A program made the position numbers and the translations under genes. Below, in pieces: positions 16,634-25,305 of a stretch of 42,143 nt of DNA. Positions within the stretch are counted from its first letter, which is position 1; every line of letters starts with the position of its first letter. The stretch is from contig JAOTWB010000021.1 of NCBI GenBank assembly GCA_029863125.1, positions 1-42,143 of the forward strand. The letters are read 5' to 3'. Source of the DNA: Gammaproteobacteria bacterium. GTDB lineage: Bacteria; Pseudomonadota; Gammaproteobacteria; Steroidobacterales; Woeseiaceae. The notes under the pieces are model-generated. The model saw nothing but the letters and a program-made list of their open reading frames with translations. It searched no databases and was not told the origin of the DNA.

Positions 16634-17527
16634 CTACGGCGCATCGTAACCAAGACTGAGCAGATCCTTTTCACTGTCCGCCCAGTTGCTCTTCACTTTG
16701 ACCCAGAGCTCCAGGTGAACCGGACGCTTCAGCTGCTCCGCAATCTCCAGCCGTGCCGCGCGCCCCACTTTCTTCAAGACGCTGCCATTCTTGCCGACGA
16801 CGATTCCTTTCTGACTGTCGCGTTCCACCCAGATAATGGCATTGATCGTGACGCCGCTATTCTCCGTCAGATAGCGCTCGATCTGCACGGTCAGACCATA
16901 AGGAAGCTCCTGGTGCAGATTCAGCGTCAACTTCTCCCGAATGATTTCTGCCGCCTGAAACTCTGGGCCACGATCGGTGTGCATATGCTCGGGAAAAAGC
17001 GGCGGCGATTCCGGCAGGTAGCGCGGGATCATGGCCATGAGCTGATCGAGGTTGTCGCGTTTCTGCGCCGAGATAGGTACGATTTCAGCGAAATTGTATC
17101 GCTCCGACATCACACGCAGGGTGTCGAAGAGCGTTTCCTTCGGATGGACTTTGTCAACCTTGTTGAGCAACGCAACAATGGGCGCCCGACAGGCTTTCAG
17201 TCTTTTCAGAACATCATCGTCCTCCGCCGTCCAGCGCGTCGCGTCGCTGACGAACATTACGAGGTCGGCATCTGTCAGTGCATTGGCGGCAATGCGGTTC
17301 ATGAGGCGGTTCATCGCCTTGCCGGCCCGGCGATGCAGCCCAGGCGTATCGACAAAGATAATTTGGGTATCGGCCGTTGTATGCACGGCCAGGATGCGGT
17401 GCCGTGTCGTTTGCGGTTTGGCCGTTACGATACTTATTTTCCGGCCCATGATCGCATTGATAAGCGTTGATTTGCCCACGTTCGGACGGCCAATGACGGC
17501 CACCATGCCGCAACGATACGCACTCAT
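16634..17527 (-). CDS. era: GTPase Era
   Basis: A 297-residue GTPase that assists maturation of 16S rRNA and the 30S subunit. G-motifs: G1 GRPNVGKS (13-20), G3 DTPG (60-63), G4 NKVD (122-125) and G5 SAQ (in VPISAQKRDNLDQL). The C-terminal KH domain has IVVGKNGSVLKKVG. E. coli Era has 301 residues. The start overlaps the stop of rnc by four bases (ATGA), so the two are translationally coupled, and both act on 16S rRNA. Confidence 0.97.
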   Translation of the reverse strand: MSAYRCGMVAVIGRPNVGKSTLINAIMGRKISIVTAKPQTTRHRILAVHTTADTQIIFVDTPGLHRRAGKAMNRLMNRIAANALTDADLVMFVSDATRWTAEDDDVLKRLKACRAPIVALLNKVDKVHPKETLFDTLRVMSERYNFAEIVPISAQKRDNLDQLMAMIPRYLPESPPLFPEHMHTDRGPEFQAAEIIREKLTLNLHQELPYGLTVQIERYLTENSGVTINAIIWVERDSQKGIVVGKNGSVLKKVGRAARLEIAEQLKRPVHLELWVKVKSNWADSEKDLLSLGYDAP

Positions 17528-18207
17528 GCCTGGCTCTCGAGCAATTCCGCCAGCATGTCGGCGGCCGCCTTCTGTTCCGCTTTGCGCCGCGTCGTCGACG
17601 TGCCGTGTGTCACGCTCACCGTCTGACCGACGCGGCAGCTGACTTCGAAGGTCTGCTTGTGCGCTTTACCCGTAACGTTGACGAGTTCGTATTCGGGCAG
17701 TCCCATGCCGCGGGCCTGCAACCACTCCTGCAGGCGGGTTTTCGGATCGCGTAACTCGTCCGCCGCCGGCAGCTCATCAAGCCGTTTTGCAAATACGCGC
17801 TCGATCACATCCCTTGCGGCCTCAATGCCGCTGTCCAGATAAACGGCACCGACTATCGATTCCAGTGCATCAGCGAGTATCGACTCGCGACGGTGTCCGC
17901 CGGTTTTCATTTCTCCACCGCCAAGAACAAGATACTCACCAACGCCGAGCTCGAGCGCCAGCGCCGCAAGCGTCTTTTCCTTCACAAGCGACGCGCGCAG
18001 TCGGCTGAGGTCGCCCTCTGTTGCATCCGGGCGTGCCCGGTAAACAGCGTCAGAAATAACCAGATCCAGAACCGCGTCGCCGAGAAATTCAAGCCGCTCG
18101 TTGTTGCTGCCCGTGGCGCTCCTGTGGGTCAGGGCCTGTTTCAACAGATCGGCGTCTTCGAACCGGTAATGCAGCGTCTTGTAGAGCCAGCTCTCGGCCT
18201 TGTCCAA
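17524..18207 (-). CDS. rnc: Ribonuclease III
   Basis: A 227-residue double-strand-specific endoribonuclease that processes rRNA precursors and many structured RNAs. The catalytic signature NNERLEFLGDAVLDLV is at about 35-50, and the second acidic cluster ADALESIVGAVYLDSG follows. The C-terminal double-stranded RNA-binding domain runs from DPKTRLQEWLQ to the end (about 157-225), with the HGTSTTRRKAEQKAA helix. Size equals E. coli RNase III (226). Era overlaps its stop by four bases. A DUF4845 gene lies 50 bases upstream, and lepB and lepA come before that, as in Pseudomonas. Confidence 0.97.
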   Translation of the reverse strand: MDKAESWLYKTLHYRFEDADLLKQALTHRSATGSNNERLEFLGDAVLDLVISDAVYRARPDATEGDLSRLRASLVKEKTLAALALELGVGEYLVLGGGEMKTGGHRRESILADALESIVGAVYLDSGIEAARDVIERVFAKRLDELPAADELRDPKTRLQEWLQARGMGLPEYELVNVTGKAHKQTFEVSCRVGQTVSVTHGTSTTRRKAEQKAAADMLAELLESQA

Positions 18208-18257
18208 TGTCTTCGCTCTTGTGCCCGGCCCGGCGTTTTCATTGAGCGCCGGTGTTT

Positions 18258-18653
18258 TTATTTGCGGATGACAACCCGTCGATCAAAATCGACAACGAAC
18301 GATACGTTCGCGATAAACGGCGCCTTGTGTGAATACACCGCTGCCACTTCATAGCCGCCGTCAACCGAATTGACCGCGACATCCTTCGCATGAATTACCG
18401 CCACACTCTCGATGTCGAAGCGTCGAGCAATCGACTGGCGAATTGCGGCCCGGCTTGGGTTGGTCCCGTCGTATTCTTCTAAAACGCCTGAAACAACGCT
18501 CGCGACTTTCATGTAATTCAGGTACACCGGGGTGAGCCGAATTGCCGCAAACGCAAACAGACCGACGAATGCAACGAGTATGACCAACCCGAGCGTCGTC
18601 ACGCCCGCCTGCCGGCGCACTAAACGCTGATTTTCCAGGGACTTGAGGTGCAT
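18258..18653 (-). CDS. DUF4845 membrane-anchored protein
   Basis: A 131-residue protein of the DUF4845 family, regularly found between lepB and rnc in gammaproteobacteria. It has a short basic N-terminus, one membrane helix (about 20-42: GLVILVAFVGLFAFAAI) and a small extracytoplasmic domain (RLTPVYLNYMKVASVV onwards) that resembles a pilin-like layout. The ATG at 18653 is preceded by GGAGAG with good spacing; the frame extends upstream only to a TTG at 18671. The family has no known function. Position suggests cotranscription with lepB and rnc. Confidence 0.87.
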   Translation of the reverse strand: MHLKSLENQRLVRRQAGVTTLGLVILVAFVGLFAFAAIRLTPVYLNYMKVASVVSGVLEEYDGTNPSRAAIRQSIARRFDIESVAVIHAKDVAVNSVDGGYEVAAVYSHKAPFIANVSFVVDFDRRVVIRK

Positions 18654-18746
18654 ACCGGTCTCTCCGTTCAATTTTGTCTGGGGCTCATGCCCGTCGCAGG
18701 CCAGCGTAGCGTCATATTATCGGCGAAATCAGTGATTGGCACCACA

Positions 18747-19514
18747 TTATTGGATTTTCATGCCGATTCGGCTCCAGTCCGGCACGTTCCACGGTACGAA
18801 GTGCATCCAGACGCGGACCGCCTCGCCAACGAGGAATTTCTCGGGAATCGCGCCGATAAAGCGGCTGTCCCGGCTGCGATCACGATTGTCGCCCATGACG
18901 AAGTACTGCCCCTCAGGAACACGGTAGGTTCCGTCACGTGTCGAGAACCGCGGGTTGGTCACGAGAATATCGTGTACGCGACCGTCGAGATCTTCGATAA
19001 ACACCGGCGCGTCGAAGGATGCATTCGGCCCTTGTTTCAATTGCACGGTTTCTCCGTTGATCGTCAACCGCTGCCGATCGTAAATAATCTCATCGCCGGG
19101 CAGTCCAACGACACGCTTGATGTAATTGACGCTGGGATCGGACGGCAGGCGAAACACGACAACATCGCCGCGCTTCGGACTACCCGTCTCAAATATCTTG
19201 GTCTCGGTTACCGGCAGACGTAATCCGTATGCATATTTTTGCACGAAAATGAAGTCACCTTCGAGCAAGGTCGGCATCATCGAGCCCGACGGAATACGAA
19301 ACGGTTCGAAAATAAATGAGCGAATAACGAGCACAAAAAGCAGAACAGGAAAAAATGAACGAGCATATTCGACCAGCGTGCCCAGTCGCCCCGGCGCCTG
19401 GCGGCTGTCCTCGTCGCGGGTTTTCCAGAACACCTTGTCGAGCACGATAATCGCGCCCGAAATTACGGTCAATGCGGTAAGGAAAAATGCAAGATTAATA
19501 ATCAATTCATTCAC
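18747..19514 (-). CDS. lepB: Signal peptidase I LepB
   Basis: A 255-residue inner-membrane serine protease that removes signal peptides from exported proteins. Two N-terminal membrane segments (about 5-25 and 54-68) are followed by the catalytic Ser in IPSGSMMPTLLEGDF (S78) and the general-base Lys in NYIKRVVGLPGDEI (K133). Downstream comes the FVMGDNRDRSRDSRF box. E. coli LepB is longer (324). The start codon is GTG at 19514, directly after the lepA stop (TGA then GTG, no spacing), so translation is probably coupled to lepA. The lepA-lepB pair is conserved in the class. Confidence 0.95.
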   Translation of the reverse strand: MNELIINLAFFLTALTVISGAIIVLDKVFWKTRDEDSRQAPGRLGTLVEYARSFFPVLLFVLVIRSFIFEPFRIPSGSMMPTLLEGDFIFVQKYAYGLRLPVTETKIFETGSPKRGDVVVFRLPSDPSVNYIKRVVGLPGDEIIYDRQRLTINGETVQLKQGPNASFDAPVFIEDLDGRVHDILVTNPRFSTRDGTYRVPEGQYFVMGDNRDRSRDSRFIGAIPEKFLVGEAVRVWMHFVPWNVPDWSRIGMKIQ

Positions 19515-21305
19515 TCACTTGTCAACTCGCAGCACGGCAAGAAACGCTTCCTGTGGGATTTCCACAGAACCAACCTGCTTCATTCTTTTCTTGCCTGCTT
19601 TTTGCTTCTCCAGGAGTTTTCGTTTCCTGGATACATCACCGCCATAGCACTTTGCGGTTACATTCTTGCGCAGCGCTTTGACCGTGCTGCGTGCAATAAT
19701 CTGATTACCGATCGCCGCCTGGATCGCCACGTCAAACATCTGTCTCGGGATCAACTCCCTCATTCGTTCGACAAGTTCACGACCGCGTTGTTTCACGTGC
19801 TCGCGGTGTACGATGACGGAGAGCGCGTCGACACGCTCTTTGTTGATCAATACGTCCAGGCGCACCAACTGTGCAGGCTCAAAACGTTCGAAGTGATAGT
19901 CGAACGAAGCGAAACCCCGGCTGACCGATTTTAGACGATCGAAGAAGTCCATTACCACCTCGGCCAACGGCATCTCGTACTGTAGCGAGATCTGCCCGCC
20001 AAGATATCGCATCTCTTTTTGCGCACCGCGCTTTTCAATACACAGTTTTATTACGGCGCCGACAAACTTCTCCGGCACCAGAATATTCGCTGAGATAATG
20101 GGCTCACGCAGTTCCGAAATTTCGTTGACTGGCGGTAACCTGGACGGGTTATCGACCAACAGAACGTCGCCGTTCGTGTTGACGACCTCAAAAATGACGG
20201 TCGGAGCCGTCGTAATCAACTCAAGCGCGTATTCGCGTTCAAGACGCTCCTGGACAATCTCCATGTGCAGCATGCCGAGGAAGCCGCAGCGAAATCCGAA
20301 ACCGAGGGCCGCCGAGGTTTCCGGCTCGAAATGCAGCGCGGCATCATTGAGACGCAATTTTTGCAGGGCATCGCGAAACGCCTCGTAGTCATCGGAACTG
20401 ATTGGAAATAGGCCCGCAAAAACACGTGGCTGTACATGCTTGAAACCAGGGAGCGGCTTTTCGCAAGGCCGGTGCGTTGCGGTCAAGGTGTCGCCGACCG
20501 GCGCGCCATAGATGTCCTTGATTCCGGCGATGACGTAGCCGACTTCGCCCGTACCGAGCACAGCGCGATCGTCCATCTTCGGCGTATACGCTCCGACACG
20601 ATCGGCTACATGCGACATCCCGGTCGACATCACGGTAATCTTGCTGCCTTTCGCGAGACTGCCGTTCATTACTCTCACCAGCGAGACGACGCCGACATAG
20701 TTGTCGAACCAGGAGTCAATGATCAGGGCCTGCAGAGCACCTTCCGGGTCACCTTGTGGCGGTGGGATGACCTGTACAATCTGGTTCATAAGTTCAGGCA
20801 CGCCGAAGCCGGTCTTGGCGCTGACATGCGCTGCATGCTGAGCGTCGATACCAATGATGTCCTCGATCTCCGCCACGACTTTCTCCGGGTCGGCCGCGGG
20901 CAGATCGACCTTGTTCAGGACCGGCAGTACTTCGAGACCCAGGTCGATCGCCGTGATGCAGTTGGCAACACTTTGCGCCTCGACGCCTTGCGCCGCATCT
21001 ACAACCAGCAGCGCGCCCTCGCATGCTGCCAGCGACCGCGATACCTCGTAGGAGAAATCGACGTGCCCCGGCGTATCGATGAAGTTCAGCTGGTACTTCT
21101 CGCCGTCGTCGGCAGTGTAGCGGAGCGACACGCTTTGCGCCTTGATCGTGATGCCACGCTCACGCTCAAGGTCCATGGAGTCGAGTACCTGTTCTTCCAT
21201 CTCGCGATCCTCTAGTCCGCCACAGATCTGGATAAAGCGGTCCGCCAGCGTGGACTTGCCGTGATCGATATGGGCGATGATCGAGAAATTGCGAATATGC
21301 TTCAT
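19515..21305 (-). CDS. lepA: Elongation factor 4 (LepA)
   Basis: A 596-residue translational GTPase (E. coli 599). It begins at the ATG at 21305, [19 protein letters not shown], giving the canonical N-terminus; upstream codons in the frame are not conserved. Other GTPase motifs are DTPGHVDF and [22 protein letters not shown] is the switch I region. The EF4-specific C-terminal domain is present with [24 protein letters not shown]4 influences ribosome back-translocation or initiation under stress. The gene is followed without a gap by lepB and lies 85 bases after the glutaredoxin-like gene. Confidence 0.97.
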   Translation of the reverse strand: MKHIRNFSIIAHIDHGKSTLADRFIQICGGLEDREMEEQVLDSMDLERERGITIKAQSVSLRYTADDGEKYQLNFIDTPGHVDFSYEVSRSLAACEGALLVVDAAQGVEAQSVANCITAIDLGLEVLPVLNKVDLPAADPEKVVAEIEDIIGIDAQHAAHVSAKTGFGVPELMNQIVQVIPPPQGDPEGALQALIIDSWFDNYVGVVSLVRVMNGSLAKGSKITVMSTGMSHVADRVGAYTPKMDDRAVLGTGEVGYVIAGIKDIYGAPVGDTLTATHRPCEKPLPGFKHVQPRVFAGLFPISSDDYEAFRDALQKLRLNDAALHFEPETSAALGFGFRCGFLGMLHMEIVQERLEREYALELITTAPTVIFEVVNTNGDVLLVDNPSRLPPVNEISELREPIISANILVPEKFVGAVIKLCIEKRGAQKEMRYLGGQISLQYEMPLAEVVMDFFDRLKSVSRGFASFDYHFERFEPAQLVRLDVLINKERVDALSVIVHREHVKQRGRELVERMRELIPRQMFDVAIQAAIGNQIIARSTVKALRKNVTAKCYGGDVSRKRKLLEKQKAGKKRMKQVGSVEIPQEAFLAVLRVDK

Positions 21306-21390
21306 GAACGACGGAAACCAGACCCCGGCAGTGCATCCGCCAGGCAAGTGCAGCGGCGAAGTATACCGATTTCGGGTGCTTTGTTTCGCA

Positions 21391-21645
21391 TCATTCGCGC
21401 GCCGCGGGCGACAGCGTGTCCACGAGGCGGGATATGGCGCGGCGGTCAAGCGGATACTCAGAAATCAGGCGGTCTTCATACTCGACGACCGGCACGCGAA
21501 CATCGTATTTCGCCAGCCACTCCGGGCGCGAATCGATATCACGGACCTCGACACGGAGCGTACCGCGGACCAGCGGCAGCAGCTCCTCGACGAGAAGGTC
21601 GCACAGGTGGCAGCCCTGCCGGCTGTAAACCTCTAGCGCCGACAT
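21391..21645 (-). CDS. Glutaredoxin-like protein (DUF836 family)
   Basis: An 84-residue thioredoxin-fold protein. The N-terminal strand leads into a CxxC motif, [10 protein letters not shown] (cysteines at about 11 and 14), then [21 protein letters not shown] with the cis-Pro VPVV and the final [12 protein letters not shown] segment. This is the glutaredoxin-like DUF836 pattern. Partners are not known. It overlaps the last base of rseC (TGATG), indicating coupled translation. RseC-type proteins help keep SoxR reduced, so a thiol protein beside it is suggestive but not proof of a joint role. Confidence 0.82.
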   Translation of the reverse strand: MSALEVYSRQGCHLCDLLVEELLPLVRGTLRVEVRDIDSRPEWLAKYDVRVPVVEYEDRLISEYPLDRRAISRLVDTLSPAARE

Positions 21646-22097
21646 CAGCGCCCGACCGACAGACGTTCGACAATTGTCGGTGTGAACTGGCGAAAGCAGC
21701 CCGATCGGCGCAAACGCAACCGAGCAACCATGAGTCCGGCGACAGTGCCGCCGAGCGCCGCCATGGCCGCATAAAGCTCATCGAACCCGGAGAAATAGGC
21801 GAGTGCTGCGCCCAGAACGGCACCGGCAAGCGGCAGACCGTAAACTATCGTTGCCGCCTGAAGCAGGTTGCCAGGCGCAAGTTCGATGCGCACCTCATCA
21901 CCCTCGCGCACCTTAAGATCGCTGGTTACATATGCGTCGACGCGGCGGCTGCCGGAAGTGCGTCCCAGCAATCCGGCGCCGCAGCCCTTGCCTTCGGCAC
22001 ACCGGGCGCAGATGATCGACGCGTCGACCTCAACCAGCGCGTGGAGCGCAGGTTCGAGTCCTGTAACAGCGATCACTCGACCACGTGGATTATCCAT
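21645..22097 (-). CDS. rseC: RseC family membrane protein
   Basis: A 150-residue protein. The N-terminal domain carries the cysteine cluster CARCAEGKGCGAGLLG (C30, C33, C39) and a beta-rich region ending VREGDEVRIELAPGNLLQAA. Two membrane helices follow (about 81-100 and 108-123). This is the RseC/SoxR-reducing-system layout. In E. coli RseC belongs to the sigma-E operon and, through the Rsx/Rnf system, helps reduce SoxR; whether the latter applies here cannot be told because no rsx genes are in view. It follows rseB by 56 bases and overlaps the glutaredoxin-like gene by one base. Confidence 0.87.
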   Translation of the reverse strand: MDNPRGRVIAVTGLEPALHALVEVDASIICARCAEGKGCGAGLLGRTSGSRRVDAYVTSDLKVREGDEVRIELAPGNLLQAATIVYGLPLAGAVLGAALAYFSGFDELYAAMAALGGTVAGLMVARLRLRRSGCFRQFTPTIVERLSVGR

Positions 22098-22153
22098 GTC
22101 GCGAGTTTACCGCAGAATAGCTCGGCGCCGTGGAGCGGGAATGGAAAGACGTC

Positions 22154-23128
22154 TCAACGGGGGCGCATCGTCGTCGCGATTTGCTCAACCGTGATTGCAG
22201 GAACTTCTCCGACTGCCGTCACATGGTGATCGCCGACGATGGCGCTGAAGGAATTGGAGCCGCTGACGCTCGACGGACCCTGCGAATTGCCCTCGCCCAA
22301 TTGCGCGATGAAGACCGACACATTCGCCAGACCGTCGCTGTAAAGAATATGCGTAACGAACGCCTCGCTACCCGGCATCTTCTCTTCATGTGTCGAAATC
22401 ACCTTGAACCCGCGGGGGAGATTCTCGCAAACCCAATCGGTATCGACGGATCGGGTCACGTGGTGATTCGACTGGTTGAACCAACGAAACTCCTCGGTAG
22501 AGTATGACGGCGCCAGCGCGCTCGCATCGATTTCCTTGTTGAGACTGATTTCCGCGAACATGACCTGCTCGATGGCAACACCATCATCGCCGATCAGCTG
22601 GGTCTGCAGCGGAAATGCGGTCGCTCTGTCAAGCCAGATTCGGTAACCGTAGCGATAACTGTCGTGTGGCCGGATCGCCAGTAGCCGGGTCTGCCGGCCC
22701 GCTACGCGCTCTTCGCGAACGATGGACACGTCATACTCGTTGCCAAAGCGAATTTCGCTGCTGGGCAATGTCGAGAACAATGTTGACTGATCGTCCCACT
22801 TTTCCACCAGCACGGACTTGCGGTCCGGCAGGATGCAGTGCACTTCATTGCCGTTGCGAATGATCTCGAGCCCGTTGCCCTCCTGGGCGACGACCTTTTC
22901 ACGAATAACCCCGTCGGCGACCTGATGCACGACCTTGAGCGACTCGGCTTCGCCACCCCGTATGCGAATGACTGTCCCCTCGTAGCTCGTCGACTGAACC
23001 GCAGCGCCCATTCTATTCAGCCATTCCCGCGGATCGTCGGAAGCCGCCAGCGCTGGACCGGCGAAGACGAACGAGCCGCATACCAGCAGTAACTCGCAAA
23101 GCGATCGTCGATGTAGTAACTCCATCAA
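22154..23128 (-). CDS. rseB: Sigma-E regulatory protein RseB (MucB)
   Basis: A 324-residue periplasmic protein with a signal peptide ending in GPALA at about residue 28. The mature part has the two RseB domains: an N-terminal LolA-like domain (EWLNRMGAAVQSTSYEGT, IRGGEAESLKVVHQ, CILPDRKSVLVEKW) and a smaller C-terminal domain from about 225 (NLPRGFKVISTHEE, VTHILYSDGLANVSVFIA). RseB binds RseA and shields it from DegS until it senses mislocalised lipopolysaccharide or lipoprotein. Its start overlaps the rseA stop by four bases (ATGA). Size matches E. coli RseB (318). Confidence 0.94.
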   Translation of the reverse strand: MMELLHRRSLCELLLVCGSFVFAGPALAASDDPREWLNRMGAAVQSTSYEGTVIRIRGGEAESLKVVHQVADGVIREKVVAQEGNGLEIIRNGNEVHCILPDRKSVLVEKWDDQSTLFSTLPSSEIRFGNEYDVSIVREERVAGRQTRLLAIRPHDSYRYGYRIWLDRATAFPLQTQLIGDDGVAIEQVMFAEISLNKEIDASALAPSYSTEEFRWFNQSNHHVTRSVDTDWVCENLPRGFKVISTHEEKMPGSEAFVTHILYSDGLANVSVFIAQLGEGNSQGPSSVSGSNSFSAIVGDHHVTAVGEVPAITVEQIATTMRPR

Positions 23129-23724
23129 GGTTGAGCCGGCGGTTCGTCAGCTTCGATCTCGGGCGCCGCATCCTCGTCCGTCGAGGTTTCCTCGAAGGCC
23201 TCTTCGCTCAATCGAAGAGTGACAAAACGGGAATTGATACCGTTTGCGCCATTTTCGGTGGCCGTCGCTCCATGGCTCAGGTAATACTGGCGCAGCCGAT
23301 CGTCCAACGGCCGCGGCACGGTGTAACCGCTGTCAATCTCGACGACGGCCGGAGCCGGCGTCACGCCGTCCGTGCCGTCGACGCCGATCATTTGCTGCAG
23401 TCCAAAAATCGCAACCAGCGCGACGGTTGCCGCGATCGCAGCGCCGGCCAGCGGACGAATTGACTTGCTTGGCGGCGTCCCGGTGTTTTCGGTCTCTTCT
23501 TCGAACGGCTTGTCGTCAATCGCGGCAGCGACGCGCTCATGAATACGCTCGACGCCGGATATCGAGATTTCACCGCGAAGGGCCCGGCCAATCGCAAGGT
23601 ATTCAGCGACCCTGTGCCGAAGCTCCGCGTCCTGGCCCATCCGGCGCAACAGCAAATCGGCCTCGTTGTCCGGAAGCTCTCCATCTACAAATGCAGAAAT
23701 CTGCATTCTGATCGCGTCATTCAT
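23125..23724 (-). CDS. rseA: Anti-sigma-E factor RseA (MucA)
   Basis: A 199-residue single-pass membrane protein. The cytoplasmic anti-sigma domain has the family opening MQISAFVDGELPDNEADLLL (about 7-26) and continues to about residue 65. One membrane helix lies at about 92-114, and an acidic periplasmic tail of about 85 residues follows. It should sequester RpoE until regulated proteolysis releases it. It lies 30 bases after rpoE and overlaps rseB by four bases. The acidic, low-complexity C-terminus (EETSTDEDAAPEIEADEP) is longer in charge runs than I expect for MucA, but the fold is otherwise standard. Confidence 0.92.
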   Translation of the reverse strand: MNDAIRMQISAFVDGELPDNEADLLLRRMGQDAELRHRVAEYLAIGRALRGEISISGVERIHERVAAAIDDKPFEEETENTGTPPSKSIRPLAGAAIAATVALVAIFGLQQMIGVDGTDGVTPAPAVVEIDSGYTVPRPLDDRLRQYYLSHGATATENGANGINSRFVTLRLSEEAFEETSTDEDAAPEIEADEPPAQP

Positions 23725-23754
23725 ACTCCACCCGCCCGGGCCTTTCGGCCTTCT

Positions 23755-24330
23755 TTATGCCGTGAGCGATCCGACTTTCTTGCTGATCGCATCACGTGCT
23801 CTGAAAATTCTCGACCTGACAGTGCCAACCGGGCACTCCATGGTCTGTGCTATCTCTTCGTAACTCATGCCTTCCAGCTCTCTTAAGATGATCGCTGTGC
23901 GCAAATCCTCGGGCAACGCCGCGATGGCTCGCTCAACGGTTTCCTTGAGTTCGTTGCTGAGCGTAACGGCCTCCGGCGTGTCGGTCTCCTTCAGCTTCGC
24001 GTGCAGGTCATACTGATCCGGGTCCTGCAAATCGAGTTCGACGTTCATTGGCCGCCGCCGCTGTGCCGCAAGGTGGTTTTTCGCCGTATTGACCGCAATT
24101 CGGTACATCCAGGTATAGAAAGCGCTGTCACCCCGGAATCGAGGCAAAGCCCGATAGGCCTTGATGAACGCCTCCTGGGTAATGTCCAGCGCCAGTTCCG
24201 GATCTCGCACATATCGCATGACCAAGTTGACTATCTTGTGCTGGTACTTGAGCACCAGTAGATCAAACGCGCCCTTGTCACCCCTCTGGACCCGCTTGAC
24301 GAGCTTTTTGTCGGATGACTGGTTGGACAT
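23755..24330 (-). CDS. rpoE: RNA polymerase sigma factor RpoE (AlgU)
   Basis: A 191-residue ECF sigma factor, nearly the length of E. coli RpoE (191) and P. aeruginosa AlgU (193). Region 2 spans about 24-92 with ALDITQEAFIKAYRALPRF and FYTWMYRIAVNTAKNHL; region 4 spans about 130-180 with LRELEGMSYEEIAQTMECPVGTVRSRI. It directs the envelope-stress regulon and is held by RseA, whose gene follows. A sigma-E-type promoter is present just upstream (24376-24402), so it probably controls its own synthesis. The start ATG directly follows a TGA in the same frame. Confidence 0.97.
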   Translation of the reverse strand: MSNQSSDKKLVKRVQRGDKGAFDLLVLKYQHKIVNLVMRYVRDPELALDITQEAFIKAYRALPRFRGDSAFYTWMYRIAVNTAKNHLAAQRRRPMNVELDLQDPDQYDLHAKLKETDTPEAVTLSNELKETVERAIAALPEDLRTAIILRELEGMSYEEIAQTMECPVGTVRSRIFRARDAISKKVGSLTA

Positions 24331-24375
24331 TCAGGCGCGCCCGCCAGGATGCCGGCGCAGCCAGCCGACTTCGGG

Positions 24376-24402
24376 ATAGACCGGCCGTAGGTCGATAAGT
24401 TC
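24376..24402 (-). promoter_or_regulatory. Sigma-E (AlgU) type promoter of rpoE
   Basis: On the minus strand GAACTT (24402-24397) is followed after exactly 16 bases by TCTAT (24380-24376). The sigma-E/AlgU consensus is GAACTT, 16-17 bases, TCnnA; only the last -10 position differs. Transcription would begin near 24369, about 40 bases before the rpoE ATG. It occupies the 191-base spacer between ygfX and rpoE, which otherwise shows no gene. Confidence 0.7.
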
Positions 24403-24521
24403 TCGGATATCTGCCTTATTCATCTTCGTAGCGTGACGCCGTTCCGGATACGGACGGCAAATCGCGCCTCTGGCCTCGGTTGTCCGGTATTTTTCCCAGT
24501 GCTGCAGGCATGTTAGCAGCT

Positions 24522-24962
24522 TCACTGGGTCCCTCCAATGTGCCGCCAGATCACCTGCAGGCGCCGCCAATCGTCATTCTCCCGGCAGCGCCCATGCAGC
24601 AACTCGGCAAAACGGCGGCCGTCGTTCGATTCGAAGAGGATCCAGCCGACGCGTCTCAACACCACGCTCCCGGACATCAGCCGGGCCCGCTGCCAAACGC
24701 CGTCGGGATCGAGCATCAGGATTTCACCGCCCGCGCTGATGCGCAGGCGAGCGCAGTGCAAGAATCCACGACTTGCATTGACGATCTCGCGGGCGCATAG
24801 CAGCAGCCAGCCGACTGAGCCCCCGAACAGCACGGCCCGGTGCAGCGGCAGGGTGAATATCAATGCGACGCCGAGTGCCGCCAGGCTCGCACCGGAGAGC
24901 AGCACCAATCGACGCAGCAGCGCGTCAGGATAAAGTTCGGCTACGTATTTGCTCGATGACAT
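24522..24962 (-). CDS. ygfX: YgfX-like membrane protein
   Basis: A 146-residue protein starting at the ATG at 24962 (the frame runs further upstream, but there it lies wholly inside sdhE). Two membrane helices at about 15-34 and 36-54 (LVLLSGASLAALGVALIFTL, AVLFGGSVGWLLLCARE) are followed by a soluble domain with LRISAGGEILMLDPDGVWQRARL. This matches the short YgfX layout, and the partner gene sdhE overlaps it by 38 bases as in enterobacteria. YgfX has been described both as an SdhE partner needed for pigment or redox phenotypes and as a toxin (CptA); I cannot choose. Sequence conservation in this family is weak, so context carries much of the call. Confidence 0.7.
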   Translation of the reverse strand: MSSSKYVAELYPDALLRRLVLLSGASLAALGVALIFTLPLHRAVLFGGSVGWLLLCAREIVNASRGFLHCARLRISAGGEILMLDPDGVWQRARLMSGSVVLRRVGWILFESNDGRRFAELLHGRCRENDDWRRLQVIWRHIGGTQ

Positions 24963-25164
24963 TGGCGATCGGCTCCTCGGTTGGCGTCTGCCGTTGCAAC
25001 AGGTAGCCGTGCAGCTCGGGGTCGGCAAGCGCCAAAAGGGCCTGAAAAGCCGCTTTTTCGTCGTCATCGGCGAGCGGATATCTTTCCTCGAGATACTCGA
25101 GCAGGAGCTCGTCGAGTTCGCGCATGCCCCGACGGCATTGCCATCTGAGTCTGGAACGCTTCAT
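24925..25164 (-). CDS. sdhE: FAD assembly factor SdhE
   Basis: A 79-residue protein with the SdhE landmark RRGMRELDELLLEYLEERYP (the RGxxE motif at about 12-16) followed by a small helical bundle (EKAAFQALLALADPELHGYL). SdhE (YgfY, also called CptB) promotes covalent flavinylation of SdhA. Here it is downstream of sdhB, after a 141-base spacer with two REP-like repeats, and overlaps ygfX. Its location at the end of the sdhCDAB operon directly supports its job. Confidence 0.93.
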   Translation of the reverse strand: MKRSRLRWQCRRGMRELDELLLEYLEERYPLADDDEKAAFQALLALADPELHGYLLQRQTPTEEPIANVIEQIRSRTLS

Positions 25165-25229
25165 TGGTCTCTATCGGAACGGCATTGCCAGCGGAGTCTC
25201 GATTCCTCGCTCATGGCTCAGGAGGCCGA

Positions 25230-25257
25230 AGGATCGCGGCCACAGGCCGCTCCTGCA
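25230..25257. repeat. REP-like element, copy B
   Basis: A 28-base unit with a perfect 6-bp stem GCGGCC-aca-GGCCGC (25236-25250), framed by GGAtc on one side and TCC on the other. On the minus strand it reads CAGGAGCGGCC...GCGATCC, the style of REP sequences common in Pseudomonas and Xanthomonas. It matches copy A (25278-25305) at 21 of 28 positions in the same orientation, 48 bases apart. It lies between sdhB and sdhE. Confidence 0.75.
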
Positions 25258-25277
25258 TCGACATTTTTGTCACGCAC

Positions 25278-25305
25278 AGGATCGCGACGCTGGGCGGCTC
25301 CTGTA
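25278..25305. repeat. REP-like element, copy A
   Basis: A 28-base unit directly after the sdhB stop, sharing 21 of 28 bases with copy B and identical in its first nine (AGGATCGCG). Its stem is poorer than that of copy B. The pair may stabilise the sdh transcript 3' end or lower expression of sdhE-ygfX relative to sdhCDAB. Confidence 0.7.

Noticed and set aside
16295-17470. 391-codon plus-strand frame opposite recO and era
   Set aside because: Shadow of era and recO; no start context, domains or composition of a real protein.
24331-24423. 30-codon minus-strand frame ending directly at the rpoE start
   Set aside because: Although its TGA abuts the rpoE ATG, the sigma-E promoter box lies inside it and it has no recognisable sequence; the spacer is better explained as promoter and leader.
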